Position numbers and translations under genes: made by a program. A DNA stretch of 43,419 nt from Rhodospirillales bacterium (GTDB lineage Bacteria > Pseudomonadota > Alphaproteobacteria > Rhodospirillales > Defluviicoccaceae), in the NCBI GenBank assembly GCA_016793925.1, contig JAEULH010000013.1:1-43419 (forward strand), in the 5' to 3' direction. This document shows, in pieces, positions 30,983 through 40,566 of this stretch (position 1 is the stretch's first letter; every line of letters begins with the position of its first letter). Under the pieces are notes generated by a model that saw only the letters and a program-made list of their open reading frames with translations, did no database searches and was not told where the DNA came from.

Positions 30983-31627
30983 TCAGCCCTTGGAGATGCC
31001 GTAAAAGTCGTCGATCCCAGTTAGCAGGAACTGCATACCGATGCAGACCAATAGAAAGCCGAAGATGCGTGTCATCGCGTCGATGCCCCGGTCCCCGAGG
31101 ACCCGGACCATGGCACTGGCGGCGCGCAGGACAAAAAAGGAAAAAGCCAATGTGAGCGCCATGCCGATGATGACCGCGATGTAGACCATCACCCGCTCTT
31201 CCGCGAACTGGCTCTTGATTTGAGCCGCGCCGCTGAGAACGACAGAGATTGAGCCGGGGCCGGCAAGGCTCGGCATGGCAATCGGCGTGAAGGCGATGTC
31301 ACCGCGTGGTTCGTCAGCGGTGCTGCCAGCCTTGGGCTGAGGGAACAGCATACGCAGGCCGATTGTCGAGATGATCAGGCCGCCGGCAACACGGATGCCG
31401 GGCACCGAGATCCCAAAAAAGTTGATGATCTCGCCGCCAAGCAGCAGGAACACAACAAGAATCACGAAAGCGTAAAGGCAGCCCATGAGTGCCTGCTGCG
31501 TCCGCCTTTGCGTCGGCATCTCTGACGTCAGGGAAACGAACAGCGGCGCCGTGCTGAACGGGTTCATGATCGGCAGGAGGGCACTGGTCGTGAGCAGGAT
31601 GGCATTGAGAAAGAGTTCGAGGGACAT
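30983..31627 (-). CDS. MarC-family inner-membrane protein
   Basis: The 214-residue protein has six hydrophobic segments and MarC/YhcE-type signatures: LLPIMNPFSTAPLFVSLT, GISVPGIRVAGGLIISTIGLRML, and FTPIAMPSLAGPGSISVVL. It was once linked to multiple antibiotic resistance, but the function of the family is not established. No good ribosome site precedes ATG 31627; a small upstream frame ends 9 bases before it, so translational coupling is possible. Confidence 0.92.
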   Translation of the reverse strand: MSLELFLNAILLTTSALLPIMNPFSTAPLFVSLTSEMPTQRRTQQALMGCLYAFVILVVFLLLGGEIINFFGISVPGIRVAGGLIISTIGLRMLFPQPKAGSTADEPRGDIAFTPIAMPSLAGPGSISVVLSGAAQIKSQFAEERVMVYIAVIIGMALTLAFSFFVLRAASAMVRVLGDRGIDAMTRIFGFLLVCIGMQFLLTGIDDFYGISKG

Positions 31628-31636
31628 GGGCCACGG

Positions 31637-31819
31637 TCAGCTTGATGAAGAGACAAAGGAACACTGCGCAAGTTCTGGCTTCACGAAGATGGCCTGTCCT
31701 GAAGCCAGGTGATCGCCTGCTCGGCTTTGGAAGGCGGCGAGCCTTGGCTGCTCGTCGGCAAAGCGGTCGTCGGCGATCACCGCAACCTTCTTCGCCCTGT
31801 CACCCAGCGCCTTGGTCAT
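31637..31819 (-). CDS. Possible small protein upstream of marC-like gene
   Basis: A 60-codon frame (MTKALGDRAKKVAVIADDRF ...) has an AAGGA-like site before its ATG and stops 9 bases before the MarC start. It is compositionally plausible but matches nothing I recognise. It could be a coupling leader, a fragment of a lost gene, or chance. The rest of 31628-31997 shows no other gene and must hold the uvrB promoter. Confidence 0.3.
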   Translation of the reverse strand: MTKALGDRAKKVAVIADDRFADEQPRLAAFQSRAGDHLASGQAIFVKPELAQCSFVSSSS

Positions 31820-31997
31820 ACCTGACGTCCTTCGAATATAGCTGCGAGTCCAGCAACACTCATAGCCTTTGCTCTCGTCCGCAGGACGCAGCCGCTAATC
31901 CAGCGGCTCCGCTCCAACCGACAGATTGTAGCACGGTTGTCGACCGCGGTGCCGCCGCGGCTGGCAGCAGTACAATGTCGCGCCTATAACAGGAGCC

Positions 31998-34157
31998 ATG
32001 GTCGCCTTCACCAACCCCGCCATCTTCATGCCGGCGAAGCGGCCGCCGGTGCCGTTCGAGCGGCCGCTGAAGCTCGTCTCTTCGTATGCCCCGGCCGGCG
32101 ATCAGCCGCAGGCCATCGCCGCGCTGACCGATGGCTTCGGCGCGGGCGAGCGCGACCAGGTGCTGCTCGGCGTGACCGGCTCGGGCAAGACCTTCACCGT
32201 CGCCAAGGTCATCGAGAACATCCAGCGACCGACCCTGGTACTGGCGCCGAACAAGACGCTGGCCGCCCAGCTCTATGCCGAAATGAAGGGGTTCTTTCCG
32301 GAGAACGCTGTCGAGTACTTCGTCTCGTACTACGACTACTACCAGCCGGAGGCCTACGTCCCGCGCACCGACACCTACATCGAGAAGGATTCCTCGATCA
32401 ACGAGCAGATCGACCGGATGCGTCACGCCGCCACGCGCGCCCTGCTCGAGCGCAACGACGTGATCATCGTCGCCTCAGTCTCGTGCATCTACGGCATCGG
32501 CGCGGTCGAGACCTACGCGCAGATGGTCCTCGGCCTGGCCGTCGGCGAGCGGGTCGAACGCCGCGAAATCATCCGCCGTCTGGTCGAGTTGCAGTACAAG
32601 CGCAGCGACGTCAACTTCCTCCGCGGCGCCTTCCGGGCGCGCGGCGACGTCCTCGAGGTCTACCCCTCGCATCTCGAGGATCGCGCCTGGCGTCTGTCGA
32701 TGTTCGGCGACGAGATCGAGGGGATCTGGGAGATCGATCCGCTGACCGGGGAAAAGGTGGGCGCGCTGGACGCGATCACCGTCTATCCCTCGAGCCACTA
32801 CGTCACACCGCGGCCGACGCTGCAGCAGGCGATGCCGCGCATCAAGGCCGAGCTCAGGCAGCAGGTCGACCTCTTCGTTGCGGAGGGCAAGCTGATCGAA
32901 GCCCAGCGGCTGCAGGAGCGGACGACGTTCGACCTGGAAATGCTGGAAACGACCGGCGTTTGCAACGGAATCGAGAACTACTCGCGCTATCTGACCGGCC
33001 GCAACCCCGGCGAGCCGCCGCCGACGCTGTTCGAGTACCTGCCGGCGAACGCCGCTCTCATCGTCGATGAAAGCCACGTCACGGTGCCGCAGATCGGTGG
33101 GATGTATCGCGGCGACTATAACCGCAAGTCGACGCTCGCCGACTTCGGCTTCCGCCTGCCCTCGTGCATCGACAATCGCCCGCTGAAGTTCGAGGAATGG
33201 GAGGCGATGCGGCCGCCGACGATCTTCGTGTCGGCGACGCCGGGTCCGTGGGAGCTTGAGCGAACAGGCGGCGTCGTCGTCGAACAGGTGGTCCGGCCGA
33301 CCGGGCTGATCGACCCGCCCTGCTTCGTCCGACCCGTCGAGCATCAGGTCGACGATCTGCTCGGCGAGATCAAGGCGGTGGCGGCGCGGGGCCAGCGGAC
33401 CCTGGTCACGACCCTGACCAAGCGCATGGCCGAAGACCTCAGCGAGTACCTGCACGAGCAGGGCCTGCGGGTGCGCTATATGCACTCCGACATCGACACG
33501 CTGGAACGCATCGAGATCATTCGCGACCTGCGCCTCGGCGCTTTCGACGTGCTGGTCGGCATCAACCTCCTGCGCGAGGGCCTCGATATCCCCGAGTGCG
33601 CGCTCGTCGCCATCCTCGACGCCGACAAGGAGGGCTTTCTCCGCTCCAAGACCAGCCTGATCCAGACCATCGGCCGAGCGGCGCGCAACCTCGACGGCCG
33701 GGTGGTGCTGTACGCCGACGCGATGACCGAATCGCTGAGCTACGCTCTGGAGGAAACCGCCCGCCGGCGCGAGCGGCAGATGGCCTACAACGCCGAGCAT
33801 GGGATCACGCCGGAAAGCGTCCGCAAGGGCATTTCCGACGTGCTTCAGAGCGTCTACGAGCACGATTACGTCACCGTCGACACGGGGGCGTCCGGCGATG
33901 TCCATCTCGTCGGCAAGAGCCTGCAGAGCCATATTGCGGATCTGGAAAAGCGGATGCGCACGGCGGCCGCCGAACTGGAGTTCGAGGAGGCGGCGCGGCT
34001 TCGCGACGAGATCCGCCGGCTCGAGGCCGCCGACCTCGGGCTGGAGAAGCCGGGGGTGGCGCCTGCGATCGCCGCCCGCGCCGGCTGGGGCGCGCCGGAG
34101 AAAGCCAAGGCCAAGGCGAAGGCGAAGAAGGCAGCCCCCCGCCGCCGCGCCCGGTAG
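31998..34157 (+). CDS. uvrB: UvrABC excinuclease subunit B
   Basis: The 719-residue protein has Walker A GVTGSGKT, the DNA-opening beta-hairpin region [13 protein letters not shown], helicase motifs VDESH and [11 protein letters not shown], and the late block [20 protein letters not shown] with the IGRAARN arginine finger motif. The UVR domain ([20 protein letters not shown]) near residue 650 binds UvrC. The C-terminus adds an Ala/Lys/Arg-rich tail of about 40 residues, common in alphaproteobacteria. It verifies DNA damage and loads UvrC in nucleotide excision repair. I searched the upstream region for the alphaproteobacterial SOS box GTTC-N7-GTTC and found none. Confidence 0.98.
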   Translation: MVAFTNPAIFMPAKRPPVPFERPLKLVSSYAPAGDQPQAIAALTDGFGAGERDQVLLGVTGSGKTFTVAKVIENIQRPTLVLAPNKTLAAQLYAEMKGFFPENAVEYFVSYYDYYQPEAYVPRTDTYIEKDSSINEQIDRMRHAATRALLERNDVIIVASVSCIYGIGAVETYAQMVLGLAVGERVERREIIRRLVELQYKRSDVNFLRGAFRARGDVLEVYPSHLEDRAWRLSMFGDEIEGIWEIDPLTGEKVGALDAITVYPSSHYVTPRPTLQQAMPRIKAELRQQVDLFVAEGKLIEAQRLQERTTFDLEMLETTGVCNGIENYSRYLTGRNPGEPPPTLFEYLPANAALIVDESHVTVPQIGGMYRGDYNRKSTLADFGFRLPSCIDNRPLKFEEWEAMRPPTIFVSATPGPWELERTGGVVVEQVVRPTGLIDPPCFVRPVEHQVDDLLGEIKAVAARGQRTLVTTLTKRMAEDLSEYLHEQGLRVRYMHSDIDTLERIEIIRDLRLGAFDVLVGINLLREGLDIPECALVAILDADKEGFLRSKTSLIQTIGRAARNLDGRVVLYADAMTESLSYALEETARRRERQMAYNAEHGITPESVRKGISDVLQSVYEHDYVTVDTGASGDVHLVGKSLQSHIADLEKRMRTAAAELEFEEAARLRDEIRRLEAADLGLEKPGVAPAIAARAGWGAPEKAKAKAKAKKAAPRRRAR

Positions 34158-34178
34158 CGGACCCGACCGAGTGAAAAT

Positions 34179-34300
34179 TCAGCGCGAAAGCCCGAGCGCG
34201 GCCTCCACGTCGGCGAGGGTCACCATCAGGGTCCTCGGCTCGATCGGCGAAGGTCGGAACCCGGCTTTCCGGTAGAAGCGGGCGGCGGGTGAGCGGCTGC
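34179..34300 (-). pseudogene. GNAT acetyltransferase remnant (C-terminal about 40 codons)
   Basis: On the minus strand the frame ending at the stop at 34179 reads PAARFYRKAGFRP, then PRTLMVTLADVEAALGLSR. The A-x-x-F-Y-x-x-x-G-F-x-P pattern is the C-terminal signature of GNAT N-acetyltransferases. The frame is closed upstream by a stop inside a 13-base tandem duplication at the end of the cytochrome gene, so the rest of the gene has been lost. Confidence 0.7.
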
Positions 34301-34326
34301 TACGTTACTTCGATACGTTACTTCGA
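34301..34326. repeat. 13-base perfect tandem repeat
   Basis: TACGTTACTTCGA occurs twice in direct succession (34301-34313 and 34314-34326). The second copy carries the last codons and stop of the cytochrome c gene; the first joins the truncated acetyltransferase. It looks like a rearrangement scar. Confidence 0.9.
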
Positions 34327-34800
34327 CGCCTCGCGCAGGTAGGCGATGACGGCGGTGCGATCTTCCGGCTTGCGCAACCCCGAAAAGTTCATGGTGTTGC
34401 CGGGAACGACGCCCTGAGAGTCGGCGAGGAACGCTTCGAGCGTCTCCTCGGTCCAGACAATGTTCGCCGCCTTCATCGCCTCGGAGTAGGCAAAGCCCGG
34501 CGCAGTACCGGCCTTGCGGCCGAAGACGCCCTGCAGCGCCGGTCCCTTGTCGGTCTGCTGGGCGGGGTCGAGCGAATGACAGGCCTGGCACTTCTTGAAC
34601 ACACGCTCGCCCTTGTCGAGCTCCTGGGCCAGGGCGCCGCGCCACGGCGCCACGACGACAGCGGCGCCAAGCAGAACCGCGCCCGCGAGGACTGCAGCGG
34701 CGCGCCGCGCCTTGGAGCCGGACCCTGCGGACTTCGCGCGCCTGACGGGTCGGGAGAAGCCGTGAAGCGAAGGCGTCGGCATTGTCATATCTGCGATCAT
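34318..34800 (-). CDS. Membrane-anchored or secreted class I cytochrome c
   Basis: The protein has 160 residues if it starts at ATG 34800 (MIADMTMPTP), which has a TGAGG site; ATG 34857 is possible but less likely. A basic stretch then the hydrophobic AAAVLAGAVLLGAAVVV segment forms a signal or anchor ending near ALAQ. One heme site, CQACH, is followed by KGPALQGVFGRKAGT and a Met ligand in GNTMNFSG, as in mitochondrial-type c2/c-552 cytochromes. It lies downstream of a PQQ alcohol dehydrogenase on the same strand but behind a strong hairpin, so it may be separately transcribed. It is a probable periplasmic electron carrier between dehydrogenase or bc1 and oxidase. Confidence 0.88.
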   Translation of the reverse strand: MIADMTMPTPSLHGFSRPVRRAKSAGSGSKARRAAAVLAGAVLLGAAVVVAPWRGALAQELDKGERVFKKCQACHSLDPAQQTDKGPALQGVFGRKAGTAPGFAYSEAMKAANIVWTEETLEAFLADSQGVVPGNTMNFSGLRKPEDRTAVIAYLREASK

Positions 34801-34878
34801 GTCAGCCTCATCGGGATCGACGGCGCCGGCCGGCGAGGCGGAAAGTGGCGCCGACAAAGGTCGGGTACAAAGAGCGGC

Positions 34879-34904
34879 GGGGCGGACGGAGGGACGTCCG
34901 CCCC
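34879..34904 (-). terminator. Hairpin downstream of the PQQ dehydrogenase gene
   Basis: GGGGCGGAC (34879-34887) and GTCCGCCCC (34896-34904) form a perfect 9-bp stem with an 8-base loop. It begins 29 bases past the dehydrogenase stop codon. On the minus strand it is followed by a short pyrimidine run (CTCTTT). Confidence 0.55.
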
Positions 34905-34932
34905 ATGGTCGGCTGCTCGCCGACCAGCCCGC

Positions 34933-36693
34933 CTAGGTGCTTTTGTGCAGCTTGAAGACCCAAAAGCTGCCGCCCTGGTTGAGCTCCTTGACGTACTTGG
35001 CGACCTCTCCGCCCCATAACGGCACGGCACCGCCCCAGCCCGAGGTCACGCCGACGTACTGCTCGCCGTCCTTTTCCCAGGTCACGGGCGAGGAGACGAC
35101 GCCGGACCCGGTCTGGAACTTCCACAGTTCCTCGCCGGTCTTCGCGTCGTAGGCGACGAGATAGCCTTCGGGCGTGCCGGTGAAGATCAACCCGCTCTTG
35201 GTCGCGAGCACCCCGCCCCACAGCGGCGCGCGGTTCTTGACCTCCCACTTGATCTCGCCGGTTTTCGGATCGATCGCCTTGAGCGCGCCGATGTGGTCGT
35301 CGAAGATCGGCATGATCGTGAAGCCGGCGCCAAGGAACGCCGCGCCCTTCTTGTAGTTCACCGGTTCGTTCCAGATGTCCATGCCCCACTCGTTGGACGG
35401 GACGTAGAACCAGCCGGTTACCGGGCTGTAGGCCATCGGGTTCCAGTTCTTGCCGCCCAGGAACGACGGCACGGTGAACACCGGCTTGCCCTTGAGGTCG
35501 CCGGTCAGCTCGGTTGGGGCCGGCGGCCGGTTCTCGGCCACGAACTTGGGCTTGCCCGTCTTCTCATCGACGCCCGTCGCCCAGGAGATGTTGTGGACAA
35601 AGGGAAAGGCCCTGACGATCTTGCCGTTGGCCCGGTCGAGAACATAGAAGAAGCCGTTCTTCTCCGCCGATGCGCCGGCCTTGATGGTCTTGCCGTCCGC
35701 CTGCATGTCGAACGGAATGAACTCGCTGATGGCGTCGTAGTCCCAGCCGTCGTGGGGCGTGCTTTGATACGCCCAGACGATGTCGCCCGTGTCGGGATTC
35801 AGCGCCAGCTTCGACGCGGTGTAGAGGTTGTCGCCCGGGCGCATCCACGAGTTCCAGGGCGATGCGTTGCCCGTACCGGCGTAGATCAGCTTCGTATCCG
35901 GGTCGTAGGTGATGGCGTTCCACGGCGCGCCGCCGCCCGTCTTCCACTGATCGCCCTCCCAGCTCGCGTTGAGCGTGCCGGTCATGGTCGAGGGCTTGCC
36001 GTTAAGGGTGCCGACATGGCCCTCCACCGTTGGGCGTTCCCAGACAATGTTCCCGGTCTCCGCATCGAGCGCTCGCACCGCGCCGACCGCGCCGAACTCC
36101 CCGCCTGCGTTGCCGATGATGACCTTGCCGTTGACGATGATCGGCGCCGCCGTGATCGTGTAGCCTTCCTTGTAGTCGTCGACCTTCTTGCTCCAGACGA
36201 CCTTGCCGCTTTTGCGATCCAGCGCCACGACCTTGGCGTCGAGGGTGCCGAAGTAGACCTTGTCGCCGTAGATCGCGACGCCGCGGTTGATCACGTCGCA
36301 GCACGGCATGATGCCTTCGGGAAGGCGCGCGTCGTATTCCCAGATCTCGTCGCCGGTCGCGGCGTCGATGGCGAAGACACGCGAGTAGGAGCCGGTGACG
36401 TAGATCATCCCGTCATAGACGATGGCCTGGGACTCCTGGCCGCGCTGCTTTTCGCCGCCGAACGAGAACGACCAGACCGGCACCATGTCCTTGATGTTGT
36501 CGCGATTGATCTTGTCGAGGGGGCTGAACCGCTGGTTGCGCAGGTCGATGCCGTAGGTGATGACCGCGTCGGTCTTTTGTCCGGCCTCCTGCAGGTCCTT
36601 GTCGGTGACCCCGGCGGCAACCGGTCCGGCCAGCGCGGCGGCTGCGACAAGACCCAGAGCCGACGATCGTAACGCCGAGCAAATCGTGTTCAT
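34933..36693 (-). CDS. PQQ-dependent alcohol dehydrogenase, lanthanide-type metal site
   Basis: The 586-residue protein starts at ATG 36693, followed by a secretion signal ([17 protein letters not shown]). It is an eight-bladed beta-propeller quinoprotein with tryptophan-docking repeats ([50 protein letters not shown]). The vicinal disulfide pair Cys131-Cys132 (GIMPCCD) is present. Likely metal ligands are Glu199 (GGEFG) and Asn276 (AGTGN), with catalytic Asp318 in HDGWDYDA. Asp320, two residues on, is the extra Asp that marks lanthanide-dependent XoxF/PedH/ExaF enzymes; calcium enzymes have Ala or Ser there. It oxidises alcohols in the periplasm and passes electrons to the c-550 cytochrome encoded just upstream. 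Confidence 0.93.
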   Translation of the reverse strand: MNTICSALRSSALGLVAAAALAGPVAAGVTDKDLQEAGQKTDAVITYGIDLRNQRFSPLDKINRDNIKDMVPVWSFSFGGEKQRGQESQAIVYDGMIYVTGSYSRVFAIDAATGDEIWEYDARLPEGIMPCCDVINRGVAIYGDKVYFGTLDAKVVALDRKSGKVVWSKKVDDYKEGYTITAAPIIVNGKVIIGNAGGEFGAVGAVRALDAETGNIVWERPTVEGHVGTLNGKPSTMTGTLNASWEGDQWKTGGGAPWNAITYDPDTKLIYAGTGNASPWNSWMRPGDNLYTASKLALNPDTGDIVWAYQSTPHDGWDYDAISEFIPFDMQADGKTIKAGASAEKNGFFYVLDRANGKIVRAFPFVHNISWATGVDEKTGKPKFVAENRPPAPTELTGDLKGKPVFTVPSFLGGKNWNPMAYSPVTGWFYVPSNEWGMDIWNEPVNYKKGAAFLGAGFTIMPIFDDHIGALKAIDPKTGEIKWEVKNRAPLWGGVLATKSGLIFTGTPEGYLVAYDAKTGEELWKFQTGSGVVSSPVTWEKDGEQYVGVTSGWGGAVPLWGGEVAKYVKELNQGGSFWVFKLHKST

Positions 36694-36775
36694 CTCCCCG
36701 TATTCCTTCCTCCCGTGAGCCGCCGACAAGGCAGGGTTCTCCTGCCGCATTCCGGCGGAAGCCGCTTGAGCCGCG

Positions 36776-37213
36776 TTATTGCCGTTTGGTGTCGAGCCAT
36801 GAGCGAATGGCCCACATCGCTTCCTGGTTGAGGATGCCGCCGTAGGCCGGCATCTTGGTCACGCCGTTCTGCGCATACCCGTTACGGGTTCGCTGGATGA
36901 ACCATTCGTCGCCCTCGGCGTCCGGGTCGAGCAGCCGCAGGTCCGGCGCAAGGCCGCCGGAAACCGCGGCAATACCGTGGCAGCGAGCGCAGTTCTGGGT
37001 GTACCCGTGCTCGCCGATCTTGATGGCGAGCTCATCGCCCCGGTAGGGGTTCTCCTCGAGCCACTGATCGCCGAGGGGCTTCAGTCCGGTGGTATCGACC
37101 GGTTGCGGTTGCACATCGCCGTGCGCGAAGGCGACGGCCGCGGCACCGGCGACGCTCGCCGCAACCACGACCGCGGCAAGCGCGGCGGCTCGGCCCGAAA
37201 TCGGCTTACCCAT
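36776..37213 (-). CDS. pedF: Cytochrome c-550 (PedF-like) partner of the PQQ dehydrogenase
   Basis: The 145-residue protein starts at ATG 37213 after GGGAGG. It has a signal peptide ending near AVAFAHG, a single heme site CARCH, and the PedF-type blocks [30 protein letters not shown] and [20 protein letters not shown] with the Met ligand. PedF-type cytochromes accept electrons from ethanol-type quinoproteins. The dehydrogenase start lies 82 bases downstream, so the two form an operon. Confidence 0.9.
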   Translation of the reverse strand: MGKPISGRAAALAAVVVAASVAGAAAVAFAHGDVQPQPVDTTGLKPLGDQWLEENPYRGDELAIKIGEHGYTQNCARCHGIAAVSGGLAPDLRLLDPDAEGDEWFIQRTRNGYAQNGVTKMPAYGGILNQEAMWAIRSWLDTKRQ

Positions 37214-37547
37214 TCGTAGGCCTCCCTGCGCCGGCCACCCGCTCGACCTCTACGCTCGTCTTCTGCCGGCGGCGGCCGTGCTTCTTGTTTCTCTTGCTTG
37301 TCGTCTCGCGGCCAAGGCTAACAACGTCCAAGAACTCCCGACAATTGATACAAGGTCGCATGAACAATAAGCGAACGGGACGAAGTTGATCATGTTCCGC
37401 CTTCGTTCGTGCGACTTTGTGTCAATTGCGAGGGCGAACAGGCCGCTGCTGGCGTTCCGGCCAAGTCTGTCGAACACGACGGCACGCGCGCGGCGACGAC
37501 ATCGCTCCCGCCGGGCGCAAAGCAAGAAGACACCAGGGAGGCCGAGC
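37214..37547. promoter_or_regulatory. Divergent regulatory region between pedF-like and petA, with 24-base inverted repeat
   Basis: Arms at 37342-37365 and 37405-37428 match at 21 of 24 positions as an inverted repeat (CAATTGATACAAGGTCGCAT... against CAATTGACACAAAGTCGCAC...), separated by 39 bases. Each arm begins with a -35-like TTGATA or TTGACA pointing inward. The rest of the region has no convincing gene. It may be a paired operator or facing promoters for respiratory genes. Confidence 0.5.
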
Positions 37548-38198
37548 ATGGACACGGCAGACAAGCACGCGCCGGATCCCATTCCCAAGGGCCGGCCGCT
37601 GACGGCTCTCGAGGAGGCGGAACGCGCCCGCGTCCAGGCGCTCCTCGACACGCGCTACATGGCCGATCTGGGCCCCGCCGACGCCGGCTGGGGCCGCCGC
37701 CAGTTCCTGTTTCTCACCAGCGTCGCGACAGCGTTCGCCGGCCTGAACTTCTTTGTCTGGCCGTTCATCGACAGTCTCAACCCGGCCGCCGACGTCCAGG
37801 CGCTGGCGAGCGTCGAGGTCGATCTGACGCCGATCAAAGTCGGGCAGAGCATCACCGTCGTCTGGCGCGGCAAGCCGATCTTCATTCGCCACCGGACCGA
37901 GGCGGAGATCGCGGCGGCGCGCAGCGTGGACCTGAGCCAGCTTCCTGATCCTCAGCCGGACGCGGCACGGACGCTGAAACCCGAATGGCTGGTCGTCGTG
38001 GGTGTCTGCAACCACCTCGGCTGCATCCCGCGCGGCCAACGCCCGACCGATCCGCACGGCGCCTACGCCGGCTGGTTCTGCCCCTGCCACGGCTCGCATT
38101 TCGACACGTCCGGCCGCATCCGCAAAGGCCCGGCGCCGAACAACCTCGCGGTTCCCCAGTACACGTTCATCGATGACGAGCACATCCGCATCGGCTGA
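37548..38198 (+). CDS. petA: Ubiquinol-cytochrome c reductase Rieske iron-sulfur subunit
   Basis: The protein has 216 residues starting at ATG 37548 ([10 protein letters not shown]) after AGGGAG. A twin-arginine-like anchor ([20 protein letters not shown]) spans the membrane. The Rieske cluster is bound by CNHLGC and CPCHGSHFD, including the disulfide cysteines. It carries electrons from quinol to cytochrome c1 in complex III. petB follows 10 bases after its stop. Confidence 0.97.
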   Translation: MDTADKHAPDPIPKGRPLTALEEAERARVQALLDTRYMADLGPADAGWGRRQFLFLTSVATAFAGLNFFVWPFIDSLNPAADVQALASVEVDLTPIKVGQSITVVWRGKPIFIRHRTEAEIAAARSVDLSQLPDPQPDAARTLKPEWLVVVGVCNHLGCIPRGQRPTDPHGAYAGWFCPCHGSHFDTSGRIRKGPAPNNLAVPQYTFIDDEHIRIG

Positions 38199-38208
38199 GG
38201 AGACAGCG

Positions 38209-39504
38209 ATGGCAACCCGCCGCTGGAAGAATGGCTTCGTCCGCTGGATCGACGCCCGCTTCCCGATCTTCACCGCGACCCACCACCAGCTTTACGAATA
38301 CCCGATGCCGGGCAACCTCAACTACTGGTGGAACTTCGGCTCGATTGCCGGGATCATCCTCGTCGTGATGATTTTCAGCGGCATATTCCTGGCGATGCAG
38401 TACCAGCCGAACACCGCAGAGGCTTTCGACAGCGTCGAGCGGATCATGCGCGATGTGAATTACGGCTGGCTCATGCGCTACATTCACCAGACCGGTTCAT
38501 CCCTGTTCTTCGCCATCGTCTACATTCACATTTTCCGCGGCTTTTACTACGGATCGTACAAGAGCCCGCGGGAAATCACATGGCTGACGGGCTGCCTGAT
38601 TTTTTTCGCGATGATGGCAACCGCGTTCATGGGCTACGTGCTGGTCTGGGGGCAGATGAGCTTCTGGGCGGCAACCGTCATTACCAACCTGTTCACTGCC
38701 GTTCCCGGAATCGGCGAAAGCATCACCACCTGGCTGTGGGGCGGATACGCGGTTGCCAATCCGACGCTCAACCGCTTCTTCGCACTGCACTATCTCCTGC
38801 CCTTCGTCATCTTCGCGATCGTCGCGCTGCACCTGGTCGCGTTGCACACGACCCACTCCAACAACCCGCTCGGCGTCGACATGAAGGGGCCGCAGGACAC
38901 GATCCCGTTTCACCCGTACTACACCGTCAAGGATCTGGTCGGGCTCGGCGCCTTCGCCACGCTCTTTGCCATCATGGTGTTCTTCGCGCCGGACGCGTTG
39001 AGCGAGCCCGACAATTTCATTCCCGCCGATCCGCTGGTCACGCCGGAGCACATCGTTCCGGAATGGTACTTCTTGCCCTTTTACGCGATCCTGCGCGCCG
39101 TCCCCGACATCGGGCCGATCCCGGCAAAGCTGGCCGGCGTCATTGCGATGTTCGGGGCGACCCTGATCTGGTTCCTGGTTCCGTGGCTGGACAGATCGAA
39201 GGTCCGCAGCGCCAAGTTCCGGCCGCTCTACCAGGTCTTCTTCTGGGTGCTCGTCGTCAACTGCCTGGTTCTTGGCTGGTGCGGCAAGCAGCTTCCGGAG
39301 GGCGTCTTCCTGACCATCAGCCGGATCGCCACCGGCTACTACTTCTTCCATTTCATCGTGCTGCTGCCGCTGCTGGGCATCTTCGAGCGGCCGCGACCGC
39401 TGCCCTACAGCATCAGCGCGCCGATCCTGACGCCCAGCCCGGTCTCTCCCGCCGGTCGGCTCGAGCTTGCGCCGGCCGCCGCGGGCGACGAGGCGCGGCC
39501 ATGA
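38209..39504 (+). CDS. petB: Cytochrome b subunit of the bc1 complex
   Basis: The 431-residue protein has a TGAGGAG ribosome site and eight helices. Heme-ligand histidines are visible in [20 protein letters not shown] and [20 protein letters not shown]. The quinol-site motif [17 protein letters not shown] is intact. It is a full-length (b plus subunit IV) proteobacterial form. Its stop overlaps the start of petC (ATGA), giving tight coupling. Confidence 0.98.
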   Translation: MATRRWKNGFVRWIDARFPIFTATHHQLYEYPMPGNLNYWWNFGSIAGIILVVMIFSGIFLAMQYQPNTAEAFDSVERIMRDVNYGWLMRYIHQTGSSLFFAIVYIHIFRGFYYGSYKSPREITWLTGCLIFFAMMATAFMGYVLVWGQMSFWAATVITNLFTAVPGIGESITTWLWGGYAVANPTLNRFFALHYLLPFVIFAIVALHLVALHTTHSNNPLGVDMKGPQDTIPFHPYYTVKDLVGLGAFATLFAIMVFFAPDALSEPDNFIPADPLVTPEHIVPEWYFLPFYAILRAVPDIGPIPAKLAGVIAMFGATLIWFLVPWLDRSKVRSAKFRPLYQVFFWVLVVNCLVLGWCGKQLPEGVFLTISRIATGYYFFHFIVLLPLLGIFERPRPLPYSISAPILTPSPVSPAGRLELAPAAAGDEARP

Positions 39505-40382
39505 CGGCGTCCATGCGCCTTCGCGCCGCCATCGTCGCCGTCGCCCTCGTCGTCCTCGTCGTCGTGGCCGCTCCGGATCGCGCGGCGACGGCGGCCGAGG
39601 ACGGCGCACGGCCGCCGATACCGCAGCAGTTGTGGTCGTTCGCCGGCATCCTCGGCAAGTATGACGATGCCGCCCTTCGACGCGGCTTCCTCGTGTACAT
39701 GGATGCCTGTTCGGGCTGCCATTCGCTACGCCACGTCGCCTACCGGGATCTGAGCGCGCTAGGCGTCGGCTTCGGGCCGGAGGACATCAAGGCGCTGGCC
39801 GCGCAGTTCAAGGTGGAGGACGGTCCGGACGAGGAAGGCAAGATGTTCCGTCGCCCGGCGTTGCCGGCGGACCGTATCGTCTCGCGTTTCCCCAACAAGC
39901 AGGCGGCACAACACGCCAACCGCGGGATGTATCCGCCCGACCTGTCGCTCATCACCAAGGCGCGGCGCGACGGCACCAACTATCTTTTCGCCTTTCTCAC
40001 CGGCTTCGAAGAGCCGCCGGCCGATGCCGAGGTCACGCCCGGCATGCATTACAATCGCTACGCACCCGGTCAGCAGACCGGCATGGAGGGCGTGTTGAGC
40101 GAGGATCTGGTCGAATACGACGACGGCACGCAGGCGAGCGTGCCGCAGATGGCCAGCGACGTCACCTCGTTTCTTGCCTGGGCGGCCGACCCGCACCGCG
40201 AGATCCGGCACAGCATCGGCGTGCGCGTTGTGATCTTCCTGCTGCTGCTGACCCTCATGCTGTATGCGTTGAAGCGCGAGGTCTGGGCTCATCTTCACGA
40301 GCGCAAGGAGGAGGCGGCCGCGGCGGCTCGCGCGCGCAACGAAGACCGCGATCATCCCGACCAGGCCGAGATGCCTCACTGA
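39501..40382 (+). CDS. petC: Cytochrome c1 subunit of the bc1 complex
   Basis: The 293-residue protein has a signal sequence ([15 protein letters not shown]), heme site [10 protein letters not shown], the [20 protein letters not shown] block and the distal heme Met ligand near [10 protein letters not shown]-terminal anchor, [19 protein letters not shown], holds it in the membrane. It is the last gene of the petABC operon, overlapping petB by 4 bases. The tail is rich in Ala, Arg and Glu. Confidence 0.97.
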   Translation: MTASMRLRAAIVAVALVVLVVVAAPDRAATAAEDGARPPIPQQLWSFAGILGKYDDAALRRGFLVYMDACSGCHSLRHVAYRDLSALGVGFGPEDIKALAAQFKVEDGPDEEGKMFRRPALPADRIVSRFPNKQAAQHANRGMYPPDLSLITKARRDGTNYLFAFLTGFEEPPADAEVTPGMHYNRYAPGQQTGMEGVLSEDLVEYDDGTQASVPQMASDVTSFLAWAADPHREIRHSIGVRVVIFLLLLTLMLYALKREVWAHLHERKEEAAAAARARNEDRDHPDQAEMPH

Positions 40383-40566
40383 CCCGTGCCCCGGCCCCGG
40401 CTCCGGCTCGACCCGCCTGCGGCCCCCGCCGGCGAGCCCGTCTTGCGCCCGCCGACGCGCGGGCAAGAGGCGCTAGCCGCATGTAAGCCATCAATTTTCT
40501 GATCTCGAAAGATTTCAATTGCGGGCAGGTTGATCTAGGCTTCGCGCGAGAGAAAGGTCCGCGCGC

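Noticed and set aside
31820-31997. SOS (LexA) box before uvrB
   Set aside because: No GTTC-N7-GTTC or GAAC-N7-GAAC pattern was found by eye in the upstream region.
34933-36693. PQQ enzyme as quinate dehydrogenase (QuiA)
   Set aside because: QuiA-type quinate/glucose dehydrogenases are longer with N-terminal membrane helices. This protein is soluble, has the Cys-Cys pair and a PedF-type partner, as in alcohol dehydrogenases.
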